A stretch of 64,000 nucleotides of DNA, taken from the NCBI GenBank assembly GCA_002490835.1, contig DKUU01000021.1, forward strand, positions 124,001 through 188,000, written 5' to 3'. The notes under the pieces are model-generated. The model had not been told where the DNA came from. It saw only the letters and a list, made by a program, of their open reading frames with translations, and searched no databases. The translations under genes and the position numbers were made by a program. Positions within the stretch are counted from its first letter, which is position 1, and each line of letters opens with the position of its first letter. The stretch comes from Lachnospiraceae bacterium UBA7196 (lineage in GTDB: Bacteria > Bacillota > Clostridia > Lachnospirales > Lachnospiraceae). Positions 33,052 through 41,751 of this stretch are shown here, piece by piece.

Positions 33052-35178
33052 TTATTCTGTATTGCCCTTATATTCTGTCGCCTCTACTACGAACTCCGGC
33101 ACCTGCCCTTTGATAAACTCGTAATTAAAGTAATACGCGTTTCTGTCGTAAGGATAAGCGCTGTCTTTCTTAAATACCACTTCCACGGAATAACCATTCT
33201 CCGTCCCGTCGTAATTGCCCCACGGAGAGACGAGATACGTACAGTGGATTGCCGACAGGATATCTTCGATCTGCGCCGGATCGGTAAACGTCTCCTTCAC
33301 GGTGTAATCCACATCATATGCCTGCGCCGTCTCACGCGCTTCGATCCCTATTTCCATATCTTCCTGCGTCAACTCATTGTGATAATTGGTCACCGTGATA
33401 TAGTCAACGTCTTCCGCGTTCAGCTTGGCCGGATAAAATGCCTCATTCCGATCCAGACAGGCGATCGTCTCCGCAAACGTTTCATATACATACCACTGTC
33501 TCTGCGAATAATCGGCATACTCCAGCGTGATCTCTCCGCAAGGCATCCCGTCCCTTGCCAGTGTAAAATCAAACTGCTCCATATCCTTGATCCAGGCAGC
33601 CCGCAGCGTTTCGGCCTCCTTTGGTGAAACTGTGATCCTTGCCGGTCCGTTCGAGTAAGTGATCTTCGTCACGCCGTCACAGTAATTTTCATCCGTCATT
33701 ACCTGATAAATGCCACGCTTAAATTCGTCGGTCCGAAAGATTTCATTCAAGTACGCCGCCGCTTTCGGATCATGATAATCCACTGCGATCCTCCTTGCCT
33801 TCTCTCTGCCCGACTTCAGGCGGTAAAGAACATACAGGCTGCGGCTTTCTTTCATATCCTCGGAAGCCGTCTGCCTCCCCATTTCAGCCAGCGCCAAAAC
33901 AGGCTCCAAATCATTCAAAAACATATGCTTTTTGATATATTCATCGGAACTGATATAATTCCTGTTTTCATCCCAATAATTATCATAGTAGCAGTCTAAG
34001 GAAATTGCAATACTTTCTACTTTATTTTGTGCCGGTATGTAACTATCATACCCTGTAAGATCCCACTTAAAAGTGCAAAATATTGCCAACGCGCCAAAGA
34101 CCGCAATGCCGGAAGAAGGCAGATGCTTTACGATACATCGGATATCAAACGCATAAATCACTTCCAGCGCGGCACAGAGTAAGATCACGCCCACGATGAT
34201 CCCCAATGCCATCAGTGTCTGATTGCCATTGGAAGAATCATAAACCACCAGACCGATCACCAATGCTCCGGGAATCGTCACTGCTATTTTAACAAAAGGC
34301 TTTAACCAGGGAAACGCAATTGCTTTTCCGGCCGCTTCAGAAGCCCTTTTGCGATAGGCGATCCAGGCAAGTGCAAGAAACGCTGCCGCGATCAGCACCC
34401 ACTTTCCCATAATGGGAAGCGCCAGGCGCGCCTTTTCTCCCACTTCCTGCAGACTCTTTAACCGCCAGATATAAGCGGTACAGTCATAGTAAGGGGAAAA
34501 CTTTGGATCTGAGTCCACAAATGTCGTGATATAGGTATCATAATATGCCCCGCTCATCGCGTTATGCAGGGCATTGGTACATATTTCAAATAAACCGAAC
34601 ACCAGATACGCACCGATCGTCACAAAACGGTTCCCCGTGAGCATCACCGAAAGGATCATGACATGATAGCTTACAAGGAACAAAAACAGATTCCATAAAA
34701 AAGCCAGTCCCGCATCCGCAATCACCGCCGTGTTGACCGCGCCCTGCGTGCCCGCGATGATCATGCCGACAAACAGTCCCAACAAATTGGAAAGAAGCCA
34801 GATCATAAGGCCATTCACATAGACGACCGCAAATCTTCTGCCTTTTGTTACCGGAACGCTGTGATACAGATCTACCTTTCTCCTGTCATAGAGATAAGAA
34901 AAACCCTGGATACCGATGATCGCGCCCAGAATAATCGTAACGGGAAAGACATTGTCGGAAAACCCAATCGCATCCCGCGCCGCCTGGTACATCGCCTCCC
35001 GAAACGCCTGTGCCGTCCGATAGACTCCGTCCTCATAAAAACTTTTGATACGGCTTAAGTAGACGATCGTCATGCCGCCATAAACAAGAAGCTGCGAAAG
35101 CACCGCCACGATCCATACCCAGATCCGCCGTTTATGATTTTCCCTACAGCTAGCCCAGAATGAGTTTTTTGATGTCAT
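33052..35178 (-). CDS. Large ABC-2 type permease with extracytoplasmic C-terminal domain
   Basis: A 708-residue membrane protein. The N-terminal 380 residues hold about nine to ten helices with RKVDLYHSVPVTKGRRFAV, the coupling loop typical of Lachnospiraceae GntR-linked ABC permeases. The last 330 residues are soluble (ESIAISLDCYYDNYWDENRN onward) and probably outside the cell; I associate this with the DUF6449-type tail, without certainty. Its start overlaps the end of the ATPase gene by 29 bases, so the two are coupled. Exported substrate unknown; related operons are tied to antimicrobial or envelope stress by analogy only. Confidence 0.8.
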   Translation of the reverse strand: MTSKNSFWASCRENHKRRIWVWIVAVLSQLLVYGGMTIVYLSRIKSFYEDGVYRTAQAFREAMYQAARDAIGFSDNVFPVTIILGAIIGIQGFSYLYDRRKVDLYHSVPVTKGRRFAVVYVNGLMIWLLSNLLGLFVGMIIAGTQGAVNTAVIADAGLAFLWNLFLFLVSYHVMILSVMLTGNRFVTIGAYLVFGLFEICTNALHNAMSGAYYDTYITTFVDSDPKFSPYYDCTAYIWRLKSLQEVGEKARLALPIMGKWVLIAAAFLALAWIAYRKRASEAAGKAIAFPWLKPFVKIAVTIPGALVIGLVVYDSSNGNQTLMALGIIVGVILLCAALEVIYAFDIRCIVKHLPSSGIAVFGALAIFCTFKWDLTGYDSYIPAQNKVESIAISLDCYYDNYWDENRNYISSDEYIKKHMFLNDLEPVLALAEMGRQTASEDMKESRSLYVLYRLKSGREKARRIAVDYHDPKAAAYLNEIFRTDEFKRGIYQVMTDENYCDGVTKITYSNGPARITVSPKEAETLRAAWIKDMEQFDFTLARDGMPCGEITLEYADYSQRQWYVYETFAETIACLDRNEAFYPAKLNAEDVDYITVTNYHNELTQEDMEIGIEARETAQAYDVDYTVKETFTDPAQIEDILSAIHCTYLVSPWGNYDGTENGYSVEVVFKKDSAYPYDRNAYYFNYEFIKGQVPEFVVEATEYKGNTE

Positions 35179-36055
35179 AGCCTACCACCTCCGTTTCGCT
35201 GATAAAGATCTCCTCCAGGGAAAGCGGCAGCACCTCGTAAAAGACAGTGTCCACCGTGGCAAGCCTTGCCTCCACTTCCTCCCTGCCGCTTCGCACAGTG
35301 ATTGTGCTCAGTGACCCTCTCTGCTCTTTCTTTAGTACTTCCAGTCCGTTTAACGCTTTGATCTCGTCGTCCACCGTGGCGAACACACACTGCACCTTCT
35401 GGATGTTACACTTCATGTCTTCTAAATCCTTGGACAGCAGTACGCCGCCCTTATGTAAAAGGCCCACATGATCACAGATATCCTCTAACTCCCGCAGATT
35501 GTGGGAAGCAATCACAGGCGTCAGCCCCCTCTCCTCCATCTCCTTGGCAAAGATGGACTTGATGCCCTGGCGCATCACGGGATCGAGGCCGTCAAAGGTC
35601 TCGTCGCAGAGAATGTATTTCGTGTGCGCACAGATTCCCAAAAGCAGGGCCAGCTGCTTTTTCATTCCTTTGGAAAAGGTGCCGATCTTTCTGTTTTTAT
35701 CCAAACTGAACTTTTCCAGATAGCGGTAAAATTCTTCCCGATCAAATGCCTCGTAGATGCCGCTAAAATACCGTTCCATGGTCCCCGCATTTGCATTGGC
35801 AAAAAAGTAAGGCTCGTCGGCAATAAAAAACATGCGCTTCTTTGCTTCCACATTATCAAACACAGGCATATTATCGACTGCCACCGTGCCTTCATCGGGT
35901 TTGATCACGCCTGCGATCATGCGCAGCACTGTGCTCTTGCCCGCGCCGTTCGTACCGATCAGGCCAAAGACTGTCTTTTCCCGAATCGTAACGCTGACCT
36001 CATCAACAGCTTTGATCTGATCAAAGCGTTTCGTCAGGTTATGTATCTCAATCAT
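35150..36055 (-). CDS. ABC ATPase of the GntR-linked transporter
   Basis: A 301-residue ATPase. Walker A is GTNGAGKST near residue 33, the signature is FSKGMKKQ near 127, Walker B is YILCDETFDGLDP near 147, and the switch His is in VIASHNLRE. Residues about 215-301 form an extension with beta strands and no known motif. It partners the overlapping permease gene. The gene starts 39 bases after the GntR gene, so GntR, ATPase and permease form one unit. Confidence 0.88.
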   Translation of the reverse strand: MIEIHNLTKRFDQIKAVDEVSVTIREKTVFGLIGTNGAGKSTVLRMIAGVIKPDEGTVAVDNMPVFDNVEAKKRMFFIADEPYFFANANAGTMERYFSGIYEAFDREEFYRYLEKFSLDKNRKIGTFSKGMKKQLALLLGICAHTKYILCDETFDGLDPVMRQGIKSIFAKEMEERGLTPVIASHNLRELEDICDHVGLLHKGGVLLSKDLEDMKCNIQKVQCVFATVDDEIKALNGLEVLKKEQRGSLSTITVRSGREEVEARLATVDTVFYEVLPLSLEEIFISETEVVGYDIKKLILG

Positions 36056-36094
36056 AGCTTCCTCCCTATCCGAAGTGTTTTTGCGCTCCTCTTT

Positions 36095-36454
36095 CTAAAC
36101 CTGTAACTTCTCGATTTCAAACACGACCTCCATCTTGCTCATGCCAAGCTCGATCACTTCTTTCACAAGCTCCAGGATCTGTTCGATATACTCCGTCTTC
36201 CGCTTCTCCACCAGACTTCCGTCTCCGGTGACAAAGTTGCCCCTTCCTTTGACCGTATAGAGAAAGCCCTGCCGCTCCAGCTCCGCATAAGCCTTCTGGA
36301 TCGTATTAGGATTGATCGAGAGCTCCATCGCCAGATTGCGCACCGAAGGCATCTGCTCGTCGGGCAGCATGACACCCTTTAAGATCAGGGTTTTATAGCG
36401 CTCTACGATCTGTTCATAAATGGGGCGGGTGTCTTTGTAATCTATCAGTATCAT
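36095..36454 (-). CDS. GntR-family regulator, YtrA subfamily
   Basis: A 119-residue regulator. The winged-helix region reads PIYEQIVERYKTLILKGVML, then MPSVRNLAMELSINPNTIQK and AYAELERQGFLYTVKGRGNF. The tail is about 45 residues of helix with no large effector domain. AAGGAG lies about 6 bases before the ATG. It is the first gene of the ABC operon, preceded by a promoter with an imperfect dyad, so it probably represses its own operon. It is a second copy of the regulator type at 19205, with clear divergence. Confidence 0.9.
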   Translation of the reverse strand: MILIDYKDTRPIYEQIVERYKTLILKGVMLPDEQMPSVRNLAMELSINPNTIQKAYAELERQGFLYTVKGRGNFVTGDGSLVEKRKTEYIEQILELVKEVIELGMSKMEVVFEIEKLQV

Positions 36455-36478
36455 GTCGTCTCCTTTCTCAGGTTTTTA

Positions 36479-36488
36479 CCCCCCCCCC
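36479..36488. repeat. Homopolymer run of ten C (G on the transcribed message)
   Basis: Ten consecutive C bases in the 5' leader of the GntR operon, between promoter and ribosome site. Tracts this long slip readily in replication, so the leader length may vary. Confidence 0.85.
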
Positions 36489-36500
36489 TAACAATACTAG

Positions 36501-36555
36501 GTGTACTATTAGTGGTGGTACAGTTAGTATACACTCCCATGACATTTTTTGTCAA
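36501..36555 (-). promoter_or_regulatory. Promoter and probable operator of the GntR-ABC operon
   Basis: Minus strand TTGACA (36550-36555), 18-base spacer, TATACT (36526-36531). Downstream, GTGTACTA (36501-36508) mirrors TAGTATACAC (36525-36534) imperfectly, the latter overlapping the -10. This resembles the operator of the other GntR operon (TGTATATA arms) in word type though not in spacing. Confidence 0.65.
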
Positions 36556-36562
36556 TACGTAC

Positions 36563-36598
36563 AAAAAAAAGAAAGCATACGCAGATGACCGCATATGC
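36563..36598 (-). terminator. Intrinsic terminator of gpmI
   Basis: Minus strand GCATATGC (36591-36598) pairs with GCGTATGC (36575-36582), one mismatch, 8-base loop, then TTTCTTTTTTTT. It ends eight bases before the -35 box of the GntR promoter, insulating that operon. Confidence 0.8.
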
Positions 36599-36625
36599 CC
36601 TCTCTTATTTATTCGCAAACTGCTT

Positions 36626-38170
36626 TTATTTAACCAACAAGGATTTCCCCGTCATCTCCGCGGGCTGCTCCATCCCCATCAGCTCAATGATGGTAGGCAC
36701 GATATCCGCAAGACACCCGCCCTCGCGCAGCTTGTAGGCAGAATCCGCATTGACCAGAATAAAAGGAACCGGATTGGTGGTGTGCGCCGTGAAGGGCGCG
36801 CCCGTCTCCTCGTCGATGAGCTGCTCCGCATTGCCGTGATCCGCGCAGATGAACATCACGCCGTCCACCTCTTTCAGGGCGGCAACCGCCTTGCCCACGC
36901 ACTCGTCCACCGCCTCAACAGCCTTGATCGCCGCCTCCTGCACACCGGTGTGTCCCACCATGTCGGGATTTGCAAAATTGATGATGATCACATCATACTC
37001 GCCGGACTTAATGGACTCCACCAGCTTGTCGCAGACCTCGTAAGCGCTCATCTGCGGCTTTAAGTCGTAGGTCGCCACGTCCTTGGGGGAATTGACCAGA
37101 ATACGGGTCTCTCCCTCGTTGGGCTCCTCCACGCCGCCGTTAAAGAAGAATGTCACATGCGCGTACTTCTCCGTCTCCGCGATCCTTGCCTGCTTCATGC
37201 CATTCGCCGCCAGCCACTCGCCGAAGGTATTGGTGACGGAAATCTTGTGGAACGCAACTTCCTTATTGGGAATGGTGGGATCGTAATCCGAGAAACATAC
37301 ATAGGTCAGATCCAACCGCTTCTCCCTTGCAAAGCCCTTGAAATCGTCGTCGCAGAAGCTTCTGGTGATCTCTCTCGCCCTGTCGGGACGGAAGTTAAAG
37401 AAGATCACGGAATCGCCGTCCTGAATCGTCGCCACGGGCGCGCCGTTTTTTGTAACCACTGTGGGGTTCACGAACTCGTCCGTCTCGTCCCTGTCATAGG
37501 AAGCCTGAATGCCTGCCGGGCCGCTTTCCGCCGTCAGGCCCTCGCCCTTGGTGAGCGCGATATAAGCCTTTTCCACTCTGTCGTAGTTATTGTCACGGTC
37601 CATCGCATAGTAGCGGCCCGTCACGGAAGCCACCTCGCCGACGCCGATCTTCTTCATCTCCGCTTCCAGATCCTCCACATAGCCCTTGCCGCTGGCAGGC
37701 GGCGTATCTCTTCCGTCCAGAAACGCGTGAACGTAAACCTTGGTCAGCCCGTTTCTCTTCGCCAGCTCTAAAAGACCGTAAAGATGGGTATTGTGGCTGT
37801 GTACACCGCCGTCCGAAAGCAGGCCGAACATATGCAGTGAAGAATCGTTCTTCTTGCAGTTATTTACCGCGTCCATCAGGGCCGGATTCTCAAAGAAGGT
37901 GCCATCCTGAATCTCTTTGGTAATACGAGTCAGCTCCTGATACACGATGCGCCCCGCGCCCATGTTCAGGTGTCCCACCTCGGAGTTGCCCATCTGCCCG
38001 TCAGGCAGGCCCACCGCCATACCGCTGGCATTGCCCTTCACAAAGGGACACTCGGCCATCAGCTTATCCATCACCGGCGTTTTCGCCAGTGCGACCGCAT
38101 TGCCCTCCGTCTTCTCATTGAGGCCGTAGCCGTCCAAGATCATCAATACTGCCGGTTTCTTTCTTCCCAT
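36626..38170 (-). CDS. gpmI: 2,3-bisphosphoglycerate-independent phosphoglycerate mutase
   Basis: Interconverts 3- and 2-phosphoglycerate, the step before enolase, using two Mn2+ ions. The protein has 514 residues, the usual length. Alkaline-phosphatase-fold metal ligands are visible: MILDGYG at the start, GNSEVGH with the catalytic Ser near 61, DGRDTPP near 150, NFANPDMVGHTG near 400, and ADHGNAEQ near 445. It is monocistronic or follows a small 63-codon gene, and ends at a clear terminator. AAAAGGAG precedes the ATG. Confidence 0.97.
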   Translation of the reverse strand: MGRKKPAVLMILDGYGLNEKTEGNAVALAKTPVMDKLMAECPFVKGNASGMAVGLPDGQMGNSEVGHLNMGAGRIVYQELTRITKEIQDGTFFENPALMDAVNNCKKNDSSLHMFGLLSDGGVHSHNTHLYGLLELAKRNGLTKVYVHAFLDGRDTPPASGKGYVEDLEAEMKKIGVGEVASVTGRYYAMDRDNNYDRVEKAYIALTKGEGLTAESGPAGIQASYDRDETDEFVNPTVVTKNGAPVATIQDGDSVIFFNFRPDRAREITRSFCDDDFKGFAREKRLDLTYVCFSDYDPTIPNKEVAFHKISVTNTFGEWLAANGMKQARIAETEKYAHVTFFFNGGVEEPNEGETRILVNSPKDVATYDLKPQMSAYEVCDKLVESIKSGEYDVIIINFANPDMVGHTGVQEAAIKAVEAVDECVGKAVAALKEVDGVMFICADHGNAEQLIDEETGAPFTAHTTNPVPFILVNADSAYKLREGGCLADIVPTIIELMGMEQPAEMTGKSLLVK

Positions 38171-38197
38171 GACTGTTTCTCCTTTTCCGTCTCCTAT

Positions 38198-38389
38198 TTA
38201 CTCTTTTATTTTATCAATTTCTGTCAGATTTACACCCAGACTTGTGAGCAGCGCTTTCAGGGAATCATAATCATCCTTCAGATCGGCATATGTTTTTACC
38301 GCACCTTCCCCTTTTGCCAACAGCATCCTCTTTTGAATCTTTTGAAAATCATTTAACGCATCTCTTATAATCTCTGCACCGTTTGGCAT
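38198..38389 (-). CDS. Small helical protein of unknown function
   Basis: A 63-residue protein starting MPNGAEIIRDALNDFQKIQK. It looks like two amphipathic helices with a break at GVNLTEIDK, and has no cysteines or membrane segment. The ribosome site is weak (GGTGA about 5 bases before the ATG). It lies 27 bases upstream of gpmI on the same strand, so the two may be cotranscribed. Coding is supported by its length without stops and the amphipathic pattern only. Confidence 0.5.
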   Translation of the reverse strand: MPNGAEIIRDALNDFQKIQKRMLLAKGEGAVKTYADLKDDYDSLKALLTSLGVNLTEIDKIKE

Positions 38390-38512
38390 TTAATCACCCA
38401 CTTTCTCTACCTAATACGTGTCATCTGCTACAGACATATTATATCCGCTTTCTGGAAAAGTGTAAAGCTGTGCCGCTTGTTTTTCTCTTTTTCTCATTAT
38501 ATAATCACAACT

Positions 38513-39109
38513 ATGGAACACATACACCGCATCAAATACCAGAGCAAACTTTATGAACTCCCTTACGAGGTGGTCTACAGCCGTCGGAAAACCTGCGCGG
38601 TCAGTATTTCCGCTGAAGGAAAGATCACCCTGCGGCTGCCGCTTCGCACTTCCGATGCGCAGATTCGCCGTCTCCTGCTCGACAAGCAGCATTGGATCAT
38701 CACGCACTATCTGGAAGCCGTAAAGCGCGCAGAAAACCGTCCTGTATCAGACCTTACGGACGCACAGCGGGCCGCTCTCGAAAAACGCTACATAGAAGCA
38801 GCCAAAGATTATTTTCCCAAACGGGCCGCCTATTTCGTATCCCTCACGGGCGGCGCTTATAAGCGCGTCACCATCCGCGACCAGAAGACCCGCTGGGGGA
38901 GCTGCAGCGCCAAGGGCACCCTCTCCTTTAACTGGCGGCTGATGCTGGCGCCGCCCGCCGTGCTCGACTATGTGGTCGTTCACGAGCTCTGTCACCTGAC
39001 CCACATGAACCACTCAAAAGCTTTCTGGGCGCTCGTGGAGAGCGTCTGCCCCGATTACCGCACCCACCGCAAGTGGCTCAAGAAGCACGGGCAGGAACTC
39101 ATTCTTTAA
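38513..39109 (+). CDS. YgjP-like M48-type zinc metallopeptidase (DUF45)
   Basis: A 198-residue protein of the DUF45/YgjP family. The zinc motif is VVHELCHLTHMNHSKAFW (HExxH plus a downstream His), near residue 158-175. The preceding RDQKTRWGSCSAKGTLSFNW is the family hallmark. No signal peptide or membrane helix, so it acts in the cytoplasm. The ATG at 38513 begins MEHIHRIKYQ; no ribosome site is obvious, and the message may be near leaderless. The stop overlaps the stop of the convergent DEAD-box gene. Physiological substrates of this group are unknown. Confidence 0.88.
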   Translation: MEHIHRIKYQSKLYELPYEVVYSRRKTCAVSISAEGKITLRLPLRTSDAQIRRLLLDKQHWIITHYLEAVKRAENRPVSDLTDAQRAALEKRYIEAAKDYFPKRAAYFVSLTGGAYKRVTIRDQKTRWGSCSAKGTLSFNWRLMLAPPAVLDYVVVHELCHLTHMNHSKAFWALVESVCPDYRTHRKWLKKHGQELIL

Positions 39110-40920
39110 TCATATTTCGTTTTGATCCGCAGGCCGCCGTAACGCGGTTCATAATCGGACTCCCGTTTCCCGCTATACGCTCTGCCGTCCCGTCTGACAT
39201 CCTTGGGCTTGCCGTTTTCGTGACGGAATTTATCCTTTGCCTTTTCTTTCTCTCCCTTTGTAAGGTAGCTGTCCCAGTCTCTCTTCTTTTTCCCGCCGGA
39301 ATTGCTTTTACCGCTGTTTCGATTCTCCTTGCCGCCGAAACCGGACTTACCGTTTCTATCATCTTTCCCGCCGGGCTTATTGTTCCTGCTGCCGCTCTTG
39401 TCATCTTTTCCACCGGACTTCCCGCTCCTGCCGTCATTCCGACCGCCCTTGCCGCCGCGGCCGCCCTTGCCCTGAAAAGGCTTCTTCTCAAAGAAGAATT
39501 TCTCCGCGCGGATGTCCTGCGGTTCGTCACCCAGCTTCATCTTCATAAAGGCCGCCGCAATCTGCGTCGCACTGTACTGGCCGAGGGCCACAGCATCTAA
39601 AATGCGCTCCGTCGCCCTGCTGATATCCTCGCTCTCGATCACCGCATAAGCTTCCTTTAAGATCTTTTCCGACTTTCTGGCCGTGATGTCCGCAGCGTTC
39701 GGTATCTTGCGCTCCTTGATCTTTGTGTGGCAGATGCGCTCGATATCCCGGATCTTGTAGGCTTCCCTGCCCACTACCAGCGTAAAGGACCGTCCCGTCT
39801 TTCCCGCACGGCCGGTTCTGCCGATGCGATGCACATAGTATTCGATATCATCAGGCACGTCAAAATTATAGACCGCCTCCACATCGCTCACATCGATTCC
39901 CCTTGCCGCCACATCGGTGGCAATCAGGATATTGGTCTTGCCGCCGCGGAACAGATTCATCACCGTATCGCGCTGCCCCTGCGTCAAATCGCCGTGCAGC
40001 CCCTCCGCCTCGTAACCTCTGCCCTTTAAGTGCTCGGTCAGCTCGTCCACCATCCGCTTGGTGTTGCAGAAGATCAGGGCGCGCTTCGGATCGTAGTAAT
40101 CGATCAGGCGGCAGAGTACCTCCTCCTTATCCTGCTTACGCACCTGATAGTAGGCCTGCTTGATAAGAGGGATGGTCACCTCCTTTGGCGTCATCTTGAT
40201 ATAGGCCGCATCTTTCTGATAAGTCTTGGTGATATCTAAAATGGGTTTTGGCATGGTCGCTGAGAAAAGCCCTGTCTGCCGCTCCCCCGGCATCTCTTTC
40301 AAGATCGTCTCGATATCCTCCCGAAAGCCCATGTTAAGCATCTCGTCCGCCTCATCCAAGACGACGGTATGCACATGGTCGAATTTCAAAGTATGCCTGC
40401 GCATATGGTCCATCACGCGGCCCGGCGTTCCCACCACGATCTGCACGCCTGTTTTCAGGTTTTTGATCTGCTTATAAATCTCCTGTCCGCCATAGACCGC
40501 AAGCACTTTGATGCTGTCCATGTATCTGGCAAATTTGCGCAGCTCGTCCGCCGCCTGCATAGCGAGTTCCCGCGTAGGACAGAGGATCAGCGCCTGCAGA
40601 GAGCGGTCCGTGGGATCGATCTTTTGCAGGATCGGGATGCCGAAAGCCGCCGTCTTTCCCGTGCCGGTCTGGGCCTGTCCGATGATGTCCTGTCCCGTCA
40701 TAAACAGCGGGATCGCCTGCTCCTGAATGGGGGTCATATGCTCGAAACCAAGTTCCTTGACAGCGCGCAGAATCCTCCCGTCGATCCCCGCGTCCTCATA
40801 GCGCAGCCCTTCCCCTTTTTCCTCCGTCCCTTCCGCGTCATCGTAGCGGTTCGCTGTCAGAATCTCCTTTTCTAAAAATGCGTCAAATTCTTCGTTACCG
40901 TTCTTTTTGTTCTTATTCAT
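39106..40920 (-). CDS. DEAD-box ATP-dependent RNA helicase, DeaD/CshA type
   Basis: A 604-residue RNA helicase. Q motif FEHMTPIQEQAIP, Walker A AQTGTGKT, motif Ib TPGR, motif II DEAD, motif III SAT, and motif VI HRIGRTGRAG are all in order over about residues 50-400. A C-terminal region to about 480 resembles the dimerisation/RNA-binding part of CshA. The last 100 residues are a low-complexity tail of Gly, Lys, Arg, Asp and Asn, typical for RNA binding. AGGAAAG precedes the ATG at 40920; an ATG 48 codons upstream has no site. It probably serves ribosome assembly or mRNA decay, especially in the cold. Confidence 0.93.
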   Translation of the reverse strand: MNKNKKNGNEEFDAFLEKEILTANRYDDAEGTEEKGEGLRYEDAGIDGRILRAVKELGFEHMTPIQEQAIPLFMTGQDIIGQAQTGTGKTAAFGIPILQKIDPTDRSLQALILCPTRELAMQAADELRKFARYMDSIKVLAVYGGQEIYKQIKNLKTGVQIVVGTPGRVMDHMRRHTLKFDHVHTVVLDEADEMLNMGFREDIETILKEMPGERQTGLFSATMPKPILDITKTYQKDAAYIKMTPKEVTIPLIKQAYYQVRKQDKEEVLCRLIDYYDPKRALIFCNTKRMVDELTEHLKGRGYEAEGLHGDLTQGQRDTVMNLFRGGKTNILIATDVAARGIDVSDVEAVYNFDVPDDIEYYVHRIGRTGRAGKTGRSFTLVVGREAYKIRDIERICHTKIKERKIPNAADITARKSEKILKEAYAVIESEDISRATERILDAVALGQYSATQIAAAFMKMKLGDEPQDIRAEKFFFEKKPFQGKGGRGGKGGRNDGRSGKSGGKDDKSGSRNNKPGGKDDRNGKSGFGGKENRNSGKSNSGGKKKRDWDSYLTKGEKEKAKDKFRHENGKPKDVRRDGRAYSGKRESDYEPRYGGLRIKTKYD

Positions 40921-41009
40921 ACTTTCCTTTCCTTTTGGTTTACATAACAATTGCTGCCAGCCTGTCCGGCGTGGCAGCATGATTCCAGTTTCTATGCAGT
41001 TTTTCAGTC

Positions 41010-41648
41010 CTACGACTGATAGATTCTGCGCAGCCTGCTCACCGCGCGATTCCTGATCAGGCACTCTCCGTGTTCTTCCAGATATTGAAGCCGCTCCTGT
41101 GAAATTGCAATCAGGTTGCCAAATTCCACAGCCTGTGCGCTGATCTTGTTGAAGGACTTATAGGAAAGCCTGTTCTTCTCAAGCACCAGATAGTAATCCC
41201 CGCCCTCCTTATAGAGGTGGCTCCTCACGGAGTATGTACTGGGAATAGCCGCCGCGTACTGCATGGTCTGGTGCAGGGACGAAAAGACAAACATGCGGCG
41301 GTCTTCGTCAAACGCCCGCTCCCCAGCTTCCTGTCCGGTCAGCTCCTCGCTCAGACTTTGCAGCGCTTCCTTAATGTGCTGGAGCATTCCCCTGAAATCG
41401 GCAGGCCGTTCATCCGTGAAAGTGACTACAAGGCCGTCGTTCTTGAGGGGTGTGATCTGCATAGCGATGTTGCCGCCGCTGATCTGATACCCCACCTCGT
41501 CGTGCGCCCGCTCGATGATGACCCGCAGGAACTCCTCACCCCTCTCGCTGCGCTCAAAAATATCCGACAGAGCAAGTCCGTACTCCGCCATGTCGTCCGC
41601 CGAGACGATACACTGTACTGTTGCGTCATTGATCTTCTTATATTTCAT
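41010..41648 (-). CDS. mecA: MecA-like adaptor protein for ClpC
   Basis: A 212-residue protein that matches the MecA/YpbH layout. The N-terminal substrate domain starts MKYKKINDATVQCIVSADDM with AEYGLALSDIFERSE. An acidic linker follows near 100-115. The C-terminal domain contains FSSLHQTMQYAAAIPS and ends in YLEEHGECLIRNRAVSRLR, close to the ClpC-binding fold. In Bacillus and Listeria MecA delivers proteins to ClpCP. GGGGA lies about 10 bases before the ATG. It is upstream of the DEAD-box gene on the same strand, 90 bases away. No clpC is in the window. Confidence 0.75.
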   Translation of the reverse strand: MKYKKINDATVQCIVSADDMAEYGLALSDIFERSERGEEFLRVIIERAHDEVGYQISGGNIAMQITPLKNDGLVVTFTDERPADFRGMLQHIKEALQSLSEELTGQEAGERAFDEDRRMFVFSSLHQTMQYAAAIPSTYSVRSHLYKEGGDYYLVLEKNRLSYKSFNKISAQAVEFGNLIAISQERLQYLEEHGECLIRNRAVSRLRRIYQS

Positions 41649-41751
41649 AGGTGTTCATCCCCTGTCTTTCGGTATCACAACGCTTTCCTTTTAAGAGTAT
41701 ACCACAAAGACCGCGGATAGAAAAGAATCTTATCGCGTTTCGTTAAATTTT

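Noticed and set aside
36512..37063. 183-codon plus-strand frame opposite gpmI
   Set aside because: It lies antisense to conserved gpmI codons, crosses the terminator, and has low-information Arg/His/Leu content typical of reverse-strand frames.
39073..39600. 175-codon hydrophobic plus-strand frame opposite the DEAD-box gene
   Set aside because: It is the complement of the Gly/Lys/Arg-rich helicase tail, which reads as Ala/Pro/Leu on the other strand. No start signals.
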